NCBI GenBank assembly: GCA_028564925.1
Contig: CM053028.1
Coordinates: 622,562,255 to 622,626,254, forward strand
Direction: 5' to 3'
DNA from: Lithobates sylvaticus
Taxonomy: Eukaryota > Chordata > Amphibia > Anura > Ranidae
DNA: 64,000 nt
Below the pieces are notes generated by a model. The model ran no database searches. It had not been told where the DNA came from and worked only from the letters and a program-made list of their open reading frames with translations. Shown here in pieces: positions 19,494 to 31,280 of the stretch. The translations under genes and the position numbers were made by a program. The first letter of the stretch is position 1. The number at the start of each line of letters is the position of its first letter.

Positions 19494-22400
19494 TGGTTGT
19501 GCAAAATGTTAAGCCCTATTAAAGCAGCTATAGCAAAAAGTATGCTGCAAATATCCATGCCACAAGCAACACCCATAATGATAGAGCGTAAAGAGCTTGT
19601 TGATGAAGGATGGCGTAGACCTCATCAGAACACCAATTTACAGCAACAGGTTCTCCAAACTTTATCCATATAGGATGGCTGATGCATGTTTATGCACTGC
19701 ACTTCCAGGGGTGGATGCTGCCCTCTAGCATCTGGCACATCAAGTGTTGTTGCCTTTTTATAACTCGGTTGCCTTTAGAGAGCCTATGGATGGGGTATGG
19801 AGCACATCTGGAAAGTGGCAAAAAGCATTGAGAAAGCATTAGAATGCATCATAAACATCCATGCAGAAACACATCTGGAATGCAGAAATTGTGGTGATCT
19901 GGCCATCAGGCTTGCAAAGAATCTATACAGTGACAGGTTTTGCCTGTCAACCAGCAATAGCGTTAACTTCGATATGTAAACTGTTTGGAAATGGCATTAA
20001 ATTCAGAACTGAAAACTGCAAGATTTGGCACAATTTCTTGAAGAGTTGAACCTGGCAGCTGAGTTTTGGTGGATGTTTTGATAGACCCAGTACAAGCACT
20101 GGCGCACTCAGTCACTGCCATTAGAGCATTGTGATTACGCCAATGGAGGTCCGGTGGAACTTCTACACAAGCCTTCAACATCTCCCATAATTTTGTTTGG
20201 CCAAATGCTGAACAACGCAGTTAAGCGAATGACAGAAGTCAAAGTCTGGACTGTGGCCACAGACTAGTAAGTGGAGGCTTTCATCACTCACTCAAGCTTA
20301 TTGAACTTCAGAAGGGTGCAGGAGGCCAAATCTTATAGGACAGGCTGCAGATTTAACAGATGACAGTGGAGGTGCCTCAAAGTAACTTTTTACATGAAAT
20401 CAAGTCCAGAGCAAATTGCTAAGATGGCTGGAAAATCTTTTGAAGATGCGCCCAAGCAGGCTCTTCCAGTTGGGGCCAGGGGGCCTCAGTGAAATTGATG
20501 ATTGTAGCCTCCTTCTGGAGGGTTGGGACGACAATCATCGAAAACCAGTGGGTCCAGAAGAAAGTTATGTGGGAGTACAATGGAGAATTCCAAAGTTGAC
20601 CACTGAATTCATTTCATTTATGACCAACAGATCTCAGAAGAGAAACTGTTTGAAAAGATTAGATATAAGAATTTATACTGCTACAAGGCCATCATGCCAG
20701 TGATGCCGAAAACATAGAATCATCTGGGGGCTTTTCTAGTATCTAAGGCAGGAGCCTTCTGGCCTGTTTCAGTTTGAAGGAATCAAATGTGTACATACAC
20801 ACCAAGACTCCTGCACTCCATGCAGACAGTCACAGGGATAGTTCAGCAGGAGGACCAGTTCGTGTCAATTGACCTGCCGACCATGCCGAGCACCAGAGGC
20901 ATGTGAGATTTGCGGTGGCCAGATGTCACCTCTAGTTCAGGTGTCTGCCTTTTACAGAATTGGCACAGTCCCAGGAATCTTTTGAGGATCTTGTTGGCAG
21001 TGGTGATACCTTGAGCCAGGTGGCACATGGGGGTGTTTCAATTTGCCTTCTTTAGTCTATGAGCTGGGCTTTCCATGGATCAGAAAATCTTTGTGCCTAT
21101 ACAAATTCAGTAAGAACTGGAATTTTGGACATCGCCACTGCGCTTCTTTCAGGGCATGCCTGTCAGCCCAGGAGATAGGATGATTCCGAAGCCAGGTGCC
21201 AGTCTCTGGGGCTGGGGAGTAGGGATGAGCCGAACACCCCCCCCCCCCCGTTTCGGGTCGCACCATTTGAACGGACCGAAAGTTTGTGCGAACTTTAGAA
21301 CCCCATTAAAGTCTATGCGACTCGAACGTTCGAAATCAAAAGTGCTAATTTTAAAGGTTAATATGCACGATATTGTCCTAAAAAGGGTTTGGGGACCCGG
21401 GTCCTGCCCCAGGGGACATGTATCAATGCAAAATTTTTTTTTTAAAACACCCATTTTTTCGGGAGCACTGATTTTAATGACGATTAAAGTGAAAAAAAAG
21501 TGAAATATTCCTTTAAAAATCGTGCCTGGAGTGTCTATAGTATGCCTGTGAAGTGGTGCATGTTTTCCGTGCTTAGAACAGTCCCTGCACAAAATGACAT
21601 TTAACGGAAAAAAAGTCATTTAAAACTGCTTGCGGTTTTAATGTTATGTCTGGTTCCGGCAATATGGATGAAAATCATTGATAAAAATGAAATGGGTAGC
21701 CCCCCCTGCCCATTACCAGCCCCTTTGGGTCTTGTACAGATATTAAGGGGTACCCCGTACCCAAATTAAAAAAATCAAAGGCGTGGGGCCCCCAGGCCCT
21801 ATATACTCAGAACAGCAGTATACAGGCAGTGCAAACAAGACAGGGACTGTGTAGGTTTGTTGTGTTAAGTAGAATCTGTTTGTAATTTTGAACTGGTACA
21901 TTTTTAAAGTGTAGCTCCAGTCAAAAAAATCTATTTTTAAGATTTTTGGAAAACATAGGGAAGGGTTATCACCCCTGTATAATTTTTTTGTCCGTCTTTT
22001 TTCATCTCACTTCCTGTTGTCTCCTTCCGTTTGCAAGTAGGAGACGTTTGTAAGTTGGATGTTTGAAAGAAGGGGCCAACCCTATATGCTCTGCAGAAAT
22101 TTGGCCCTAAGGTGTTGGTGTTGCCACAAGTTAACACTGTAAGCCCTCAAAGTGACTCTTGGTGGGTGCTGGAGCGCCCTGCTGTGAACTATGATATCAA
22201 GAATTGTAATTACATGCCATTGTTGAACAGTGGTAGAAAAATTGGGCCTTTGGTGGTGGTGCTGGTGCCTGTAAGTCCTCACAGTTACAGAACAGAACAA
22301 CTCCAGCAATTGGGGGTAGCTTCAGGTGTATACTGTATTGGGGGCACAATACACCCACTTTAACTGCCTGTGGTATAGCAACAGAACAACTACAGCAATT

Positions 22401-23105
22401 GGGGGTAGCTTCAGGTGTATACTGTGTAGGAGGCACCTACACCCCCTGTAACTGCTGCATATGCCTGTGTTACACAACAGAACAACACCAGCAATAAGGG
22501 GTAGCTTCAGGTGTATACTGTGCAGGAGGCACACTACACCCACTGTAACTGCGCTAGGTTAACAAGCAAAGCTGACACTGTCCCTGCCTATCCTGCTCTC
22601 TCCCTGCACGCCAACACACTACACAAGGCCGCCGCGCTGGTGGCCTTATATGGTGTGGGGCGTGTACTAAACCCCCCTGAGCTATAATTGGCCACAGGCA
22701 TCCTGCAATTATGACTCTCCTCGCTGCCGGCGCTGTAATTGGCCAAGCATGCGGGGTCACAGTGCATGGCGCGAATGGCCCACAAAGTTCTGGATTCGCC
22801 GGACAGGCGAACGGACGATGTTCGAATCGAACACCGAGCTCATCCCTACTGGGGAGTCCACAATCTGAAGAATCAGGTGCAAGGCCATTGGAGCAAGGTG
22901 GAATGCAGACTCTCCCCAATCATTTTGAATGGAAGGAAGCCCTTTATAGCATTGCAAGCCTTTCAGGATCTTAGGGGGCCTGAGTAAAGTTGATTGACAA
23001 CAAGACAGTAGTAGCCTACATTGCCTGCCAAGGGGCACCAAAAGTCGTTTCCTGTCACATCTTACAAAGAAACTTTTCGCTGGGCAGAGAACCACTTACA
23101 GCCAG
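19494..23105 (+). mobile_element. DIRS-like retrotransposon fossil, broken
   Basis: RNase H-like matches lie near 22857-23070 (GHWSKVECRL, ALQAFQDLRG, DNKTVVAYIACQGAPK), typical of DIRS-type polyproteins. The 5' part (19494-21200) is assigned only by continuity and is weak. A hAT element (21220-22848) is inserted. The copy is heavily broken and old: it predates the tandem duplication and the hAT insertion. Confidence 0.6.
21220..22848. mobile_element. hAT non-autonomous element, 1.63 kb, in the DIRS fossil
   Basis: The ends are TAGGGATGAGCCGAAC and GAGCTCATCCCTA. The perfect 8-bp duplication CTGGGGAG lies at 21212-21219 and 22849-22856. Internally there are three or four ~120-bp diverged repeats around 'gtagcttcaggtgtatactg'. 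No transposase is seen. The unit 2 copy is 45198-46854. Confidence 0.9.
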
Positions 23106-23109
23106 TTAA

Positions 23110-24000
23110 CCACTTTAGCACCGGGCCATTTTACACCCTTCCTTACCAGAGCACTTTTTGCGATTCGGCACTGCGTCGCTTTAACTAACAATTGCGCGGT
23201 CGTTGCGACGTTACACCCAAACAAAATTTACGTCCTTTTTTTCCCACAAATAGAGCTTTCTTTTGGTGGTAATTGATCGCACCTGCGGTTTTTATTTTTT
23301 GCGCTATAAACAAAAGAAGAGCGACAATTTTTTTTTTTAATATTTTAAACTTTTTGCTATAATAAATATCCCATTTTTAAAAAAAAAAACGATTTTTTTA
23401 CTCAGTTTAGGCCGATACGTATTCTTCTACATATTTTTGGTAAAAAAAATCGCAATAAGCGTATATTGATCGGTTTGCACAAAAGTTATAGCGTCTACAA
23501 AATAGGGGATAGATTTATTGCATTTTTTTTTTTTTTTTTACTAGTAATGGCGGCGATCTGCGATTTTTTTTTCATGACTGCGACATTGCGGCGCACACTT
23601 CGGACACTTTTGACACATTTTTGGAACCATTCACATTTACACAGCGATCGTTGTAAATGTGACTGGCAGGGAAGGGGTTAACACTAGGGGGCGCTGCAGG
23701 GGTTAATGTGTGTCCCTATAGGAGTGATTCTAACTGTGGGGGAGGGGACTCAAGGGGAGGAGACCGATCATGTGTTCCTCCGTACTGGGATCACATGATC
23801 CGTCTCCTCTCCAGTGACAGGACGTGGAGCTGTGTGTTTACACACACAGCTCCACGGTCCCGCACGGTCCCGTTGTTTTAAACGGGCAATCGCGGGTGCC
23901 CGGCGGACATCGCGGCCGCTGGGCACTCGCACCGGGTCCCGAGCGATGCCGCGGGCGCGCGCGTGCGCCCCCCAGGCGGCCGGGAATGGGAGGTCAGATT
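23110..24000. mobile_element. TTAA MITE, left end, truncated
   Basis: It starts CCACTTTAGCACCGGGCC after TTAA (23106-23109). It is the same family as 1-755 in opposite orientation. The right end is lost in a GC-rich stretch near 24000. Confidence 0.7.
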
Positions 24001-24332
24001 ATTGGAGGAATTCGTCAGTTTTTTGTTGGATGCTAGTCTCAAATCGAAGGTAAAGAGAGTACTCACCATCAGAAAAATTTCTGACGTCAGAATTCAACGT
24101 CAGAAGTGACATAATGTGTTGAATTGTTTTGTATGTGTTCTTTCATTTCTGAGCATGCCTAGTCTTGCTCTCCAGATTTTTTTTTTGCCAGAAAACCGTA
24201 ATGAAAAGAAAATCGGACGTTGTGGTCACATCAGACAAAAATTTTCAAGCCTGCACATCCAGTTTTTGTCGGACGAAAATTCGTAATTGGCTGTCAAAAG
24301 CAGCATTCCGGAGTTCTTCCTTTTGATTTCTA
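24001..24332. other. Unassigned end of unit 1 and junction filler
   Basis: Non-coding; resembles decayed MITE ends ('atcggacgttgtggtcac'). Homology to unit 2 stops at 24306, and 24307-24332 is junction filler absent at the other end. Confidence 0.5.
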
Positions 24333-24407
24333 ATGGCAGAGCCAGGGACCTGAAGACTGGAGAAGAATCGGCCCACTTGAGGACAGTGCTGCATCGTGGG
24401 ACAGGTA

Positions 24408-24446
<39 letters not shown>

Positions 24447-24479
24447 TAAGTCAGCAGCTACAGGATTTGTAGCTACTGA

Positions 24480-25447
24480 GTTTTTTTAATTTTTTAAAGC
24501 CCAAATAAGGTCTCCATGGGTCAGACTTGTTTTTACAGCACATCCCACAGTTGCTCCATGGAGAGCTAGAGAATTTGGGGGGCCAAGCCACCACCTTTTT
24601 AACTTGTTGAATTCAAGAATGGTTTGAGGAACACATCAGACCAGGCCACCTTCTTCTAATGCTCCGTGGCCCAGTTCTGATGCTAACGTGCCCATTGTAG
24701 GCATGTTTGGCTGTGGACACGGGTCAGCATGGACAAACTGCAATGCTCTGTGTGTTCTGACTACTTTCTATCAGAACCAGCATTCACTTTTTCAGCAATT
24801 TGAGGTACAGGAGTTCTACTGCAGCCTTTCTCAACACAGAGGAACCCTTGAAATAGTTCTCCAGTCTCGGGGAACCCCTTCTAAAAATTAGAAATCTACA
24901 ACTCATGATACATTAGTGTGATGGTCAGTGGGAAGAAAGGTCCTTACACTTGTGGTCATTGGGAAGAATTACCTCCTTACAGATGGCTAAAAAGATCAAT
25001 GGTGTCGGTGGGAACTTAGCCGAGAGGCAGAAATGGCCCCATGCTGAAGGAACCCTGGTTGAGAATCGCTGTTCTACTGGATCGGACTACACAGGCCCGC
25101 CTTCCTTCACCATGTACATTAATGAGCCTTGGCTGCCCATCACCCTGTTGCTGGTTGGCCGGTTTTCCTTCCTTGGACCACTTTTAATCAGTCCTGACCA
25201 CTACAGACCTGGAATATGCCACAGGAGCTGCAGTTCTGTAGTACCTCGGACTTCTGTCAAATTTTCTCAAATACTTGCGCTTGTCCAATATTTTTTTATT
25301 TTTTTTTATTTTTTTTTTCTTTCTGTTTTCAGCAGCAACATGTTTACTTGCTGTCTAATGTGTCCCACCCACTTTCAGATGTAGTTTTAACAAGATAATC
25401 AATGTTAATCACTTTACCTGTCAGTGGTCATAATGTTATGGCTGATT
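24480..25447 (-). mobile_element. Tc1-like relic, unit 2 copy of 12440-13436
   Basis: Same breaks and same nested hAT as in unit 1, so both events predate the duplication. TIR 'ggctgattggtgt' at about 25440. Confidence 0.75.
24821..25070. mobile_element. hAT MITE, 250 bp, unit 2 copy
   Basis: Perfect 8-bp duplication GTTCTACT at 24813-24820 and 25071-25078. Confidence 0.92.
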
Positions 25448-26249
25448 GGTGTGCGTATCACCTGTATCCCTTGTAGGGATACAGGTGACCACCCTCCACT
25501 GACCACCTAATTCAGCGGCGCTCGCTTCTTTTCTTCCCTTGGAGACAGCAGGGATAATCCAACACTGGCGAGGCTGCAGATGGGCACTGAACAGGCTGCA
25601 TTGATGGGCAATTTATAGGCTGCAGATGGGCACTGAACAGGCTGCATTGTAGGTCAATTTAGAGGCTGCAGATGGCTGCAAACTTCCATGTTTACTGGGG
25701 GAAGCCGGCTGTGACACCTTGCAGCTTCATAAAATTGGGGTGCGTGTCATACACCAATAAATACGGTATTTTCAGCCGGCGATTCCCTGCACCGTAAAAA
25801 AAAAAAAAAAATAGCAGCAGCTGTTCAGCCACTTGATTGTTTTTACAGGCGCAGGGAGGATTGTCCCCCCACCTCCCTCCAGTGCTTCTACTGGCTCGCC
25901 CATGTGATTGCGAGCCAGAGAAGGAATCCGCCGGTGGTGGATGTTAACTATAGAGAAAACCGCAGACCAGATCGTCCCCAGCAGTCTCTATGACCTTTGG
26001 AGGCCCAGGCACAACATTGATGTCACGTCCAGCCTGGCAGATGTAAACACGGCCGTGTACTTGGCTGAAAAGACCAAGATAATTTTTTTTTTTTTTTGAT
26101 CCCTGTCTTTTTCTGCCTAGGGGAGAGATGTGGGGTCCCATAGACCCCACATTTCTCTATAAAGAGGACCTGTCATGCCCTAGTTCTATCACTAGGGATG
26201 TATACATTCCTTGTAATAAGAATAAAAGTGATAAAAAAAAAAAAATGTA

Positions 26250-26251
<2 letters not shown>

Positions 26252-26283
<32 letters not shown>
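26252..26283. repeat. (GT)n microsatellite
   Basis: About 16 GT units beside the Tc1 end; unit 1 lacks it, so it expanded after duplication or unit 1 lost it together with the Tc1 tip. Confidence 0.9.
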
Positions 26284-26292
<9 letters not shown>

Positions 26293-26756
26293 GTATATAT
26301 ACACAGTATCTCACAAAAGTGAGTACACCCCTCACATTTTTGTAATTATTTTATTATATCTTTTCATGTGACACTGAAGAAATTACACTTTGCTACAATG
26401 TAAAGTAGTGAGTGTACAGCTTGTATAACAGTGTACATTTGCTGTCCCCTCAAAATATCTCAACACACAGCCATTAATGTCTAAACTGCTGGCAACAAAA
26501 GTGAGTACACCCCTAAGTGAAAATGTCAATATTTTGTGCGGCCATCATTATTTTCCAGCACTGCCTTAACCCTCTTGGGCATGGAGTTCACCAGAGCTTC
26601 ACAGGTTCCTACTGGAGTCCTCTTCCACTCCTCCATGTCGACATCACGGAGCTGGTGGATGTTGGAGACCTTATTCTCCTCCCCCTTCTGTTTGAGGATG
26701 CCCCACAGATGCTCAATAGGGTTTCGGTCTGGAGACATGCTTGGCCAGTCCATCAC

Positions 26757-27640
26757 CTATAAGCCCCATACACACTATTAGATTTTCTGCAGATTTTTGT
26801 CTTCAGATTTACCAAAACCATATAATATGAGGTCAAACCTTAAGGGCTCTTTCACGCGGACGTGTCCGTGTACGGAGCCGGCTCTGCACAGCGGGGGATC
26901 GCTCCGTTGAAGATGACAGGTCTGTTTCTGTACTCTGTGCAGGGATGGGCCTGTCAGAGCGCCACTCTCCCCTATGGGGGATCGGATGACGACGGACCAT
27001 AGAGTCCGCCGTCACCCGACGGATGGAAAAATAGCTTTTTCCTCCGTCACACTTTTTCGGATCGGAGCAGGTCTGATGTCAGCGGACATGTCACCGCTGA
27101 CATCCGTCCCTCCATAGAGGTCTATGGAGGGTCCGTTCAGGTCTGCCAAAAAAACTGACAGGCGGACCTGAACGGACCGTCCGTGTGTAAGAGCCCTAAT
27201 GCCGCGTACACACGGTCGGAATTCTCGTCGGAAAAAGCTCTGATGGTTTTCCCGTCGGAATTTCGCTCAAACTGTCTTGCCTACACACGGTCACACCAAA
27301 TTCCGACGGTCAATAACACCATGCCTTAAAAAACATTCGACTGCACTATAAAAGGGAAGTTTAATGCTTCTGAGCATGCGTCGAATTGTTTCCGAGCATG
27401 CGTCGAAATTTTGCGTGTCGGAATTGCATACACACGATCGGAAAATCCGACAGAAAAAGACCGATGGGCATGCACACGGTCGGAAAATCTGATGAAAAGC
27501 TCCCATCGGACTGTTTCCATCGGAAATTCCGACCGTGTGTACGCGGCATTAGAGTTTCAATTTGTATGCAATCAGGCAGGCCCTTGCACTACATAATTTT
27601 GGTAAATCCAAAGACAAAAATATGCAGACAATCTAATAGT
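26757..27640. mobile_element. Nested MITE, unit 2 copy
   Basis: Outer ends 'agccccatacacactattag' and its inverse near 27640; the inner GGGCTCTTTCAC element is interrupted at its right edge by the Harbinger MITE. Confidence 0.75.
27200..27548. mobile_element. Harbinger-type MITE, 349 bp
   Basis: The ends are TGCCGCGTACACACGG and CGTGTGTACGCGGCA, flanked by TAA (27197-27199) and TTA (27549-27551). The empty site in unit 1 reads GCCCTAAGAG near 15119, which shows a 3-bp duplication with one later change. Confidence 0.92.
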
Positions 27641-28422
27641 GTATATGGGGCTTTACCCTCAGCTTCTTTAGCAAGGTAGTGGTTGTCTTGAAAGTGTGTT
27701 TGGGATCGTTATCATGTTGGAATTCTGCCCTGCGGCCCAGTCTCAGAAGGGAGGGGATCATGCTCTGCTTCAGTATGTCACAGTACATGTTGGCATTCAT
27801 GGTTCCCTCAATGAACTGTAGCTCCCCAGTGCCGGCAGCACTCATGCAGCCCCAGACCATGACACTCCCACCACCATACTTGACTGTAGGCAAGACAGAC
27901 TTGTCTTTATATTCCTCACCTGGTTGCCGCCACTCACGCTTGACACCATCTAAACCAAATAAGTTTATCTTGGTCTCATCAGACCACAAAACATGGTTCC
28001 AGTTATCCATGCCCTTAGTCTGCTTGTCTTCAGCAAACTGTTTGCAGGCTTTCTTGTGCATCATCTTTAGAAAAGGCTTCCTTCTGGGACGACAGCCATG
28101 CAGACCAATTTGATGCAGTGTGTGGCGTATGGTCTGAGCTCTGACAGGCTGATTCCCCCCCCCCCCCCCCACCTCTTCAACCTCTGCAGCAATGCTGGCA
28201 GCACTCATACGTCTATTTCCCAAAGACAACCTTTGGATATGACGCTGAGCACGTGCACTCAACTTCTTTGGTCAACCATGGCGAAGCCCGTTCTGAGTGG
28301 AACCTGTTCTGTTAAACCGCTGTATGGTCTTGGCCACCATGCTGCAATCTTGGCAATATTTTTATAGCCTAGGCCATCTTTATGTAGATCAACAATTCTT
28401 TTTTTTTTCAGATCCTCAGGGA

Positions 28423-29380
28423 TAGGGGTGCAACGGATCAAAAAACTCACGGATCGGATCGATCCTCGGATCAGGAGTCACGGATCGGATCATTTTTCGG
28501 ATCAGCAAATAATAATTGAATTTGCAAAAACCTGTGAAAATTCCGCCACCATATAGTCCCCACTGTCATCTCCCCCACTGTAATATCCACGTCATCTCCC
28601 CCACTGTAATATCCACGTCATCTCCCCCCACTGTAATATCCACGTCATCTCCCCCCACTGTAATATCCACGTCATCTCCCCCACTGTAATATCCACATCC
28701 TCTCCCCACTGTAGTATTGGCTGGGTATCGCAGAGTATTGGCTGGGTATCGCAGAGTATTGGCTGGGTATCGCAGAGTATTGGCTGGGTATCACAGAGTA
28801 TATGCAGGGTTAATGCAGAGTATCGCAGAGTATTGGCTGGGTAATGCAGAGTATTGGCTGGGTAATGCAGAGTATATGCAGGGTTAATGCAGAGTATCGC
28901 AGAGTATTGGCTGGGTAATGCAGAGTATCGCAGAGTATTGGCTGGGTAATGCAGAGTATATGCAGGGTTAATGCAGAGTATCGCAGAGTATTGGCTGGGT
29001 AATGCAGAGTATATGCAGGGTTAATGCAGAGTATATGCAGGGTTAATGCAGAGTATATGCAGGGTTAATGCAGGATATTGGCTGGGTAATGCAGGGTATG
29101 TTTACAAGTGATCGCTCCGTCAAATTTGACGGAGCGATCACATTGTAAACAGTGGCCGGGTGTACCAAGATGGCCGCCACTCCGGAGCTAGGCCGAAGCC
29201 GCGGCCTTTCCTAAAGCCGCCGGGTGTACAAAGATGGCCGCCGCCGCTCCGGAGCTAGGCCGAAGCCGCGGCCTTTCCTAAGGCCGAGGCCGCGGAGCGC
29301 TCCGCGGATCGCGGGGTGTGCCGATCCGAACGGGGTGGCCCGTTCGGATCACGGATCGGCGACGATCCGTTGCACCCCTA
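28423..29380. mobile_element. hAT non-autonomous element, 958 bp
   Basis: The inverted ends are TAGGGGTGCAACGGATC (17 bp). The perfect 8-bp duplication CTCAGGGA lies at 28415-28422 and 29381-29388. Unit 1 has the empty site (about 15972-15979). The interior is two minisatellites (about 28556-28710 and 28712-29095) and GC-rich inverted blocks near 29155-29300. No transposase is seen. Confidence 0.95.
28712..29095. repeat. ~20-27 bp minisatellite
   Basis: Imperfect units around 'gagtattggctgggtatcgc' alternate with 'gagtatatgcagggttaatg'. A preceding array (28556-28710) has units around 'ccactgtaatatccacgtca'. Confidence 0.9.
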
Positions 29381-29599
29381 CTCAGGGAGTTCTTTGGCAT
29401 GAGGTGCCATGTTGAACTTCCAGTGACCAGTATGAGAGAGTGAGAGTGATAACACACCTGCTCCCCCTTCACACCTGAGACCTTGTAACACTAACGAGTC
29501 ACATGACACCAGGGAGGGAAAATGGCTAATTAAGCCTAATTTGGACATTTTCACTTAGGGGTGTACTCACTTTTGTTGCCAGCGGTTTAGACATTAACC

Positions 29600-29930
29600 A
29601 CTTAGCATCCAGGCCAATTCTGACATTTCTCTCCTACATGTAAAATTCATAATTTTTTTTCCTGGAAAATTACATAGAACCCCCAAACATTATATATGTT
29701 TTGTTAGCAAAGACCCTAGAGAATACAACGGTGTATCTCGCACGGTATTTGCGCAGCAATTTTTCAAAACGCGTTTTTTTTGGAAAAAAAAGTTTCATGC
29801 TTTAAAAAAAAAAAAACATAAAAGTTAGCCCAATTTTTTTTTTGCATAATGTGAAAGATGAAGTTACGCCGAGTAAATAGATACATAACATGTCACGCTT
29901 CAAAATTGCACACACTCATGGAATGGTGCC
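29600..29930. mobile_element. TTAA MITE fragment, unit 2 copy
   Basis: Matches 16190-16540, begins CCACTTAGCATCC after TTAA and ends at the Tc1-B junction. Confidence 0.7.
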
Positions 29931-29934
29931 AAAC

Positions 29935-30641
29935 TTCGGTTCCAAGCATGGTGGTGGGAGTGTCATGGTCTGGGGCTGCATGAGTGTTGCCAGCACTGGG
30001 GAGCTACAGTTCATTGAGGGAACCATGAATGCCAACATGTACTGTGATATACTGAAGCAGAGCATGATCCCCTCCCTTCAGAGACTGGGCCACAGGTCAG
30101 TATTCCAACATAATAACGACCCCAAACACACCTCCAAGAAGACCACTGCCTTGCTAAAGAAGCTGAGGGTAAAGGGGATGGACTGGCCAAACATGTCTCC
30201 AGACCTAAACCCCTATTGGGCATCTGTGGGGCATCCTCAAACAGAAGGTAGAGGAGCGCAAGGTCTCTAACATCCACCAGCTCCATGATATCATCATGGA
30301 GGAGTGGAAGAGGACTCCGGTGGCAACCTGTGAAGCTCTGGTGAACTCCATGCCCAAGAGGGTTAAGGCAGTGCTGGAAAATAATGGAGGCCACACAAAA
30401 TATTGACACTTTGTGCCCAATTTGGACATTTTCACTTTGGGGTGTAATCACTTTTGTTGCCAGTGGTTTAGACATTAATGGCTGTGTGTTGAGTTATTTT
30501 GAGGGGACAGCAAATTTACACTGTTATACAAGCTGTACACTCACTACTTTACATTGTAGCAAAGTGTAATTTCTTCAGTGTTGTCACATGAAAAGATAAT
30601 AAAATATTTACAAAAATGTGAGGGGTGTACTTACTTTTGTG

Positions 30642-30642
<1 letters not shown>
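29935..30642 (+). mobile_element. Tc1-like transposon B, unit 2 copy
   Basis: Starts inside the transposase ([19 protein letters not shown]) and ends in the right terminal repeat. A (TA)n array (30646-30703) follows. Confidence 0.8.
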
Positions 30643-30703
<61 letters not shown>

Positions 30704-31250
30704 AATAATAATAATAATAATAATTAAAGCACCCCTGTCCCCTTGTGCTCGCACGCAGGAGCGAACGCATACGTAGGTCGCGCCCACATTTGTAAATGAC
30801 GTTCAAACCACACATGTGGGGTATCGCCGCAAACGTTAGAACAAGAGCAATAATTCTTGCCCAAGACCTCCTCTGTAACTCTATAACAGGTAACCTGTAA
30901 ACATTTTTAAAGTGTACCTGGTGGAGAAACCCTTGTTGGCAAGCACAGAGGTAAGACGTTTCTTGTGGTTGGAAACCAGGTTTGCCCACATCTCAGAACA
31001 AAAAAGAAGGGTGAGACGAACCGGCCTTTGGGGGCGTCCTGGGGAGAAAAGCGGCTACAAGGGCAGCAAAAAGACATTACTGTAATCTGAAATAAGTATA
31101 CAACAATATATTTATTAAATATACGGATAAAAATATGTTAAGTGAACTGAAAATAATTAACATACAAACTGAACGTTTGTTAGGTTCCACACTACAGAAA
31201 GAGTTGTGGAACTAACACAATGGGGAAACAAACAAAACATGTCACCAGCT

Positions 31251-31280
31251 ACGACTAAGGCTATTGCCGAAACGCGTCAG
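31251..31280 (+). ncRNA. Hammerhead-like motif, degenerate, unit 2 copy
   Basis: GACTAAGGCTATTGCCGAAA followed by CGCGTC: stem II and the GAAA box are kept, the first box differs slightly from the unit 1 copy. Confidence 0.45.

Larger units (their letters stand above)
12297..24306. repeat. Tandem segmental duplication, unit 1 (~12.0 kb)
   Basis: From ATGGCAGAG at 12297 to AGCAT at 24306 the sequence is repeated in the same order and orientation at 24333-48325, including nested transposons at identical positions. Long stretches (for example 18481-18660 against 31918-32097) are nearly identical. About 26 bp of unrelated filler separate the units. Unit 1 keeps the empty sites of three insertions found in unit 2. 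Confidence 0.93.
26526..28432 (-). pseudogene. Tc1-like transposase, disrupted, unit 2 copy
   Basis: The N-terminal part (IPEDLKKKRIVDLHKDG, about 28259-28432) is cut off by the hAT insertion at 28423. The middle part (27633-28262) retains NHVLWSDETKINLFG with the usual Trp, [11 protein letters not shown] as [11 protein letters not shown], and HDNDPKHTFK. The C-terminal part (26526-26756) has SPDRNPIEHLWGIL. This copy keeps all three catalytic residues but is split by insertions. Confidence 0.85.
26304..29599 (-). mobile_element. Tc1-like transposon A, unit 2 copy, with three nested insertions
   Basis: The full left tip CAGTATCTCACAAAAGTGAG is present at 26304, unlike in unit 1. Nested inside are the MITE (about 26757-27640) that itself holds a Harbinger MITE (27200-27548), and the hAT element 28423-29380. 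The right terminal repeat again ends at GACATTAA. Confidence 0.85.

Noticed and set aside
21149-21619. 156-codon minus-strand frame
   Set aside because: Spans the edge of a hAT element and the DIRS fossil; no coherent domain.
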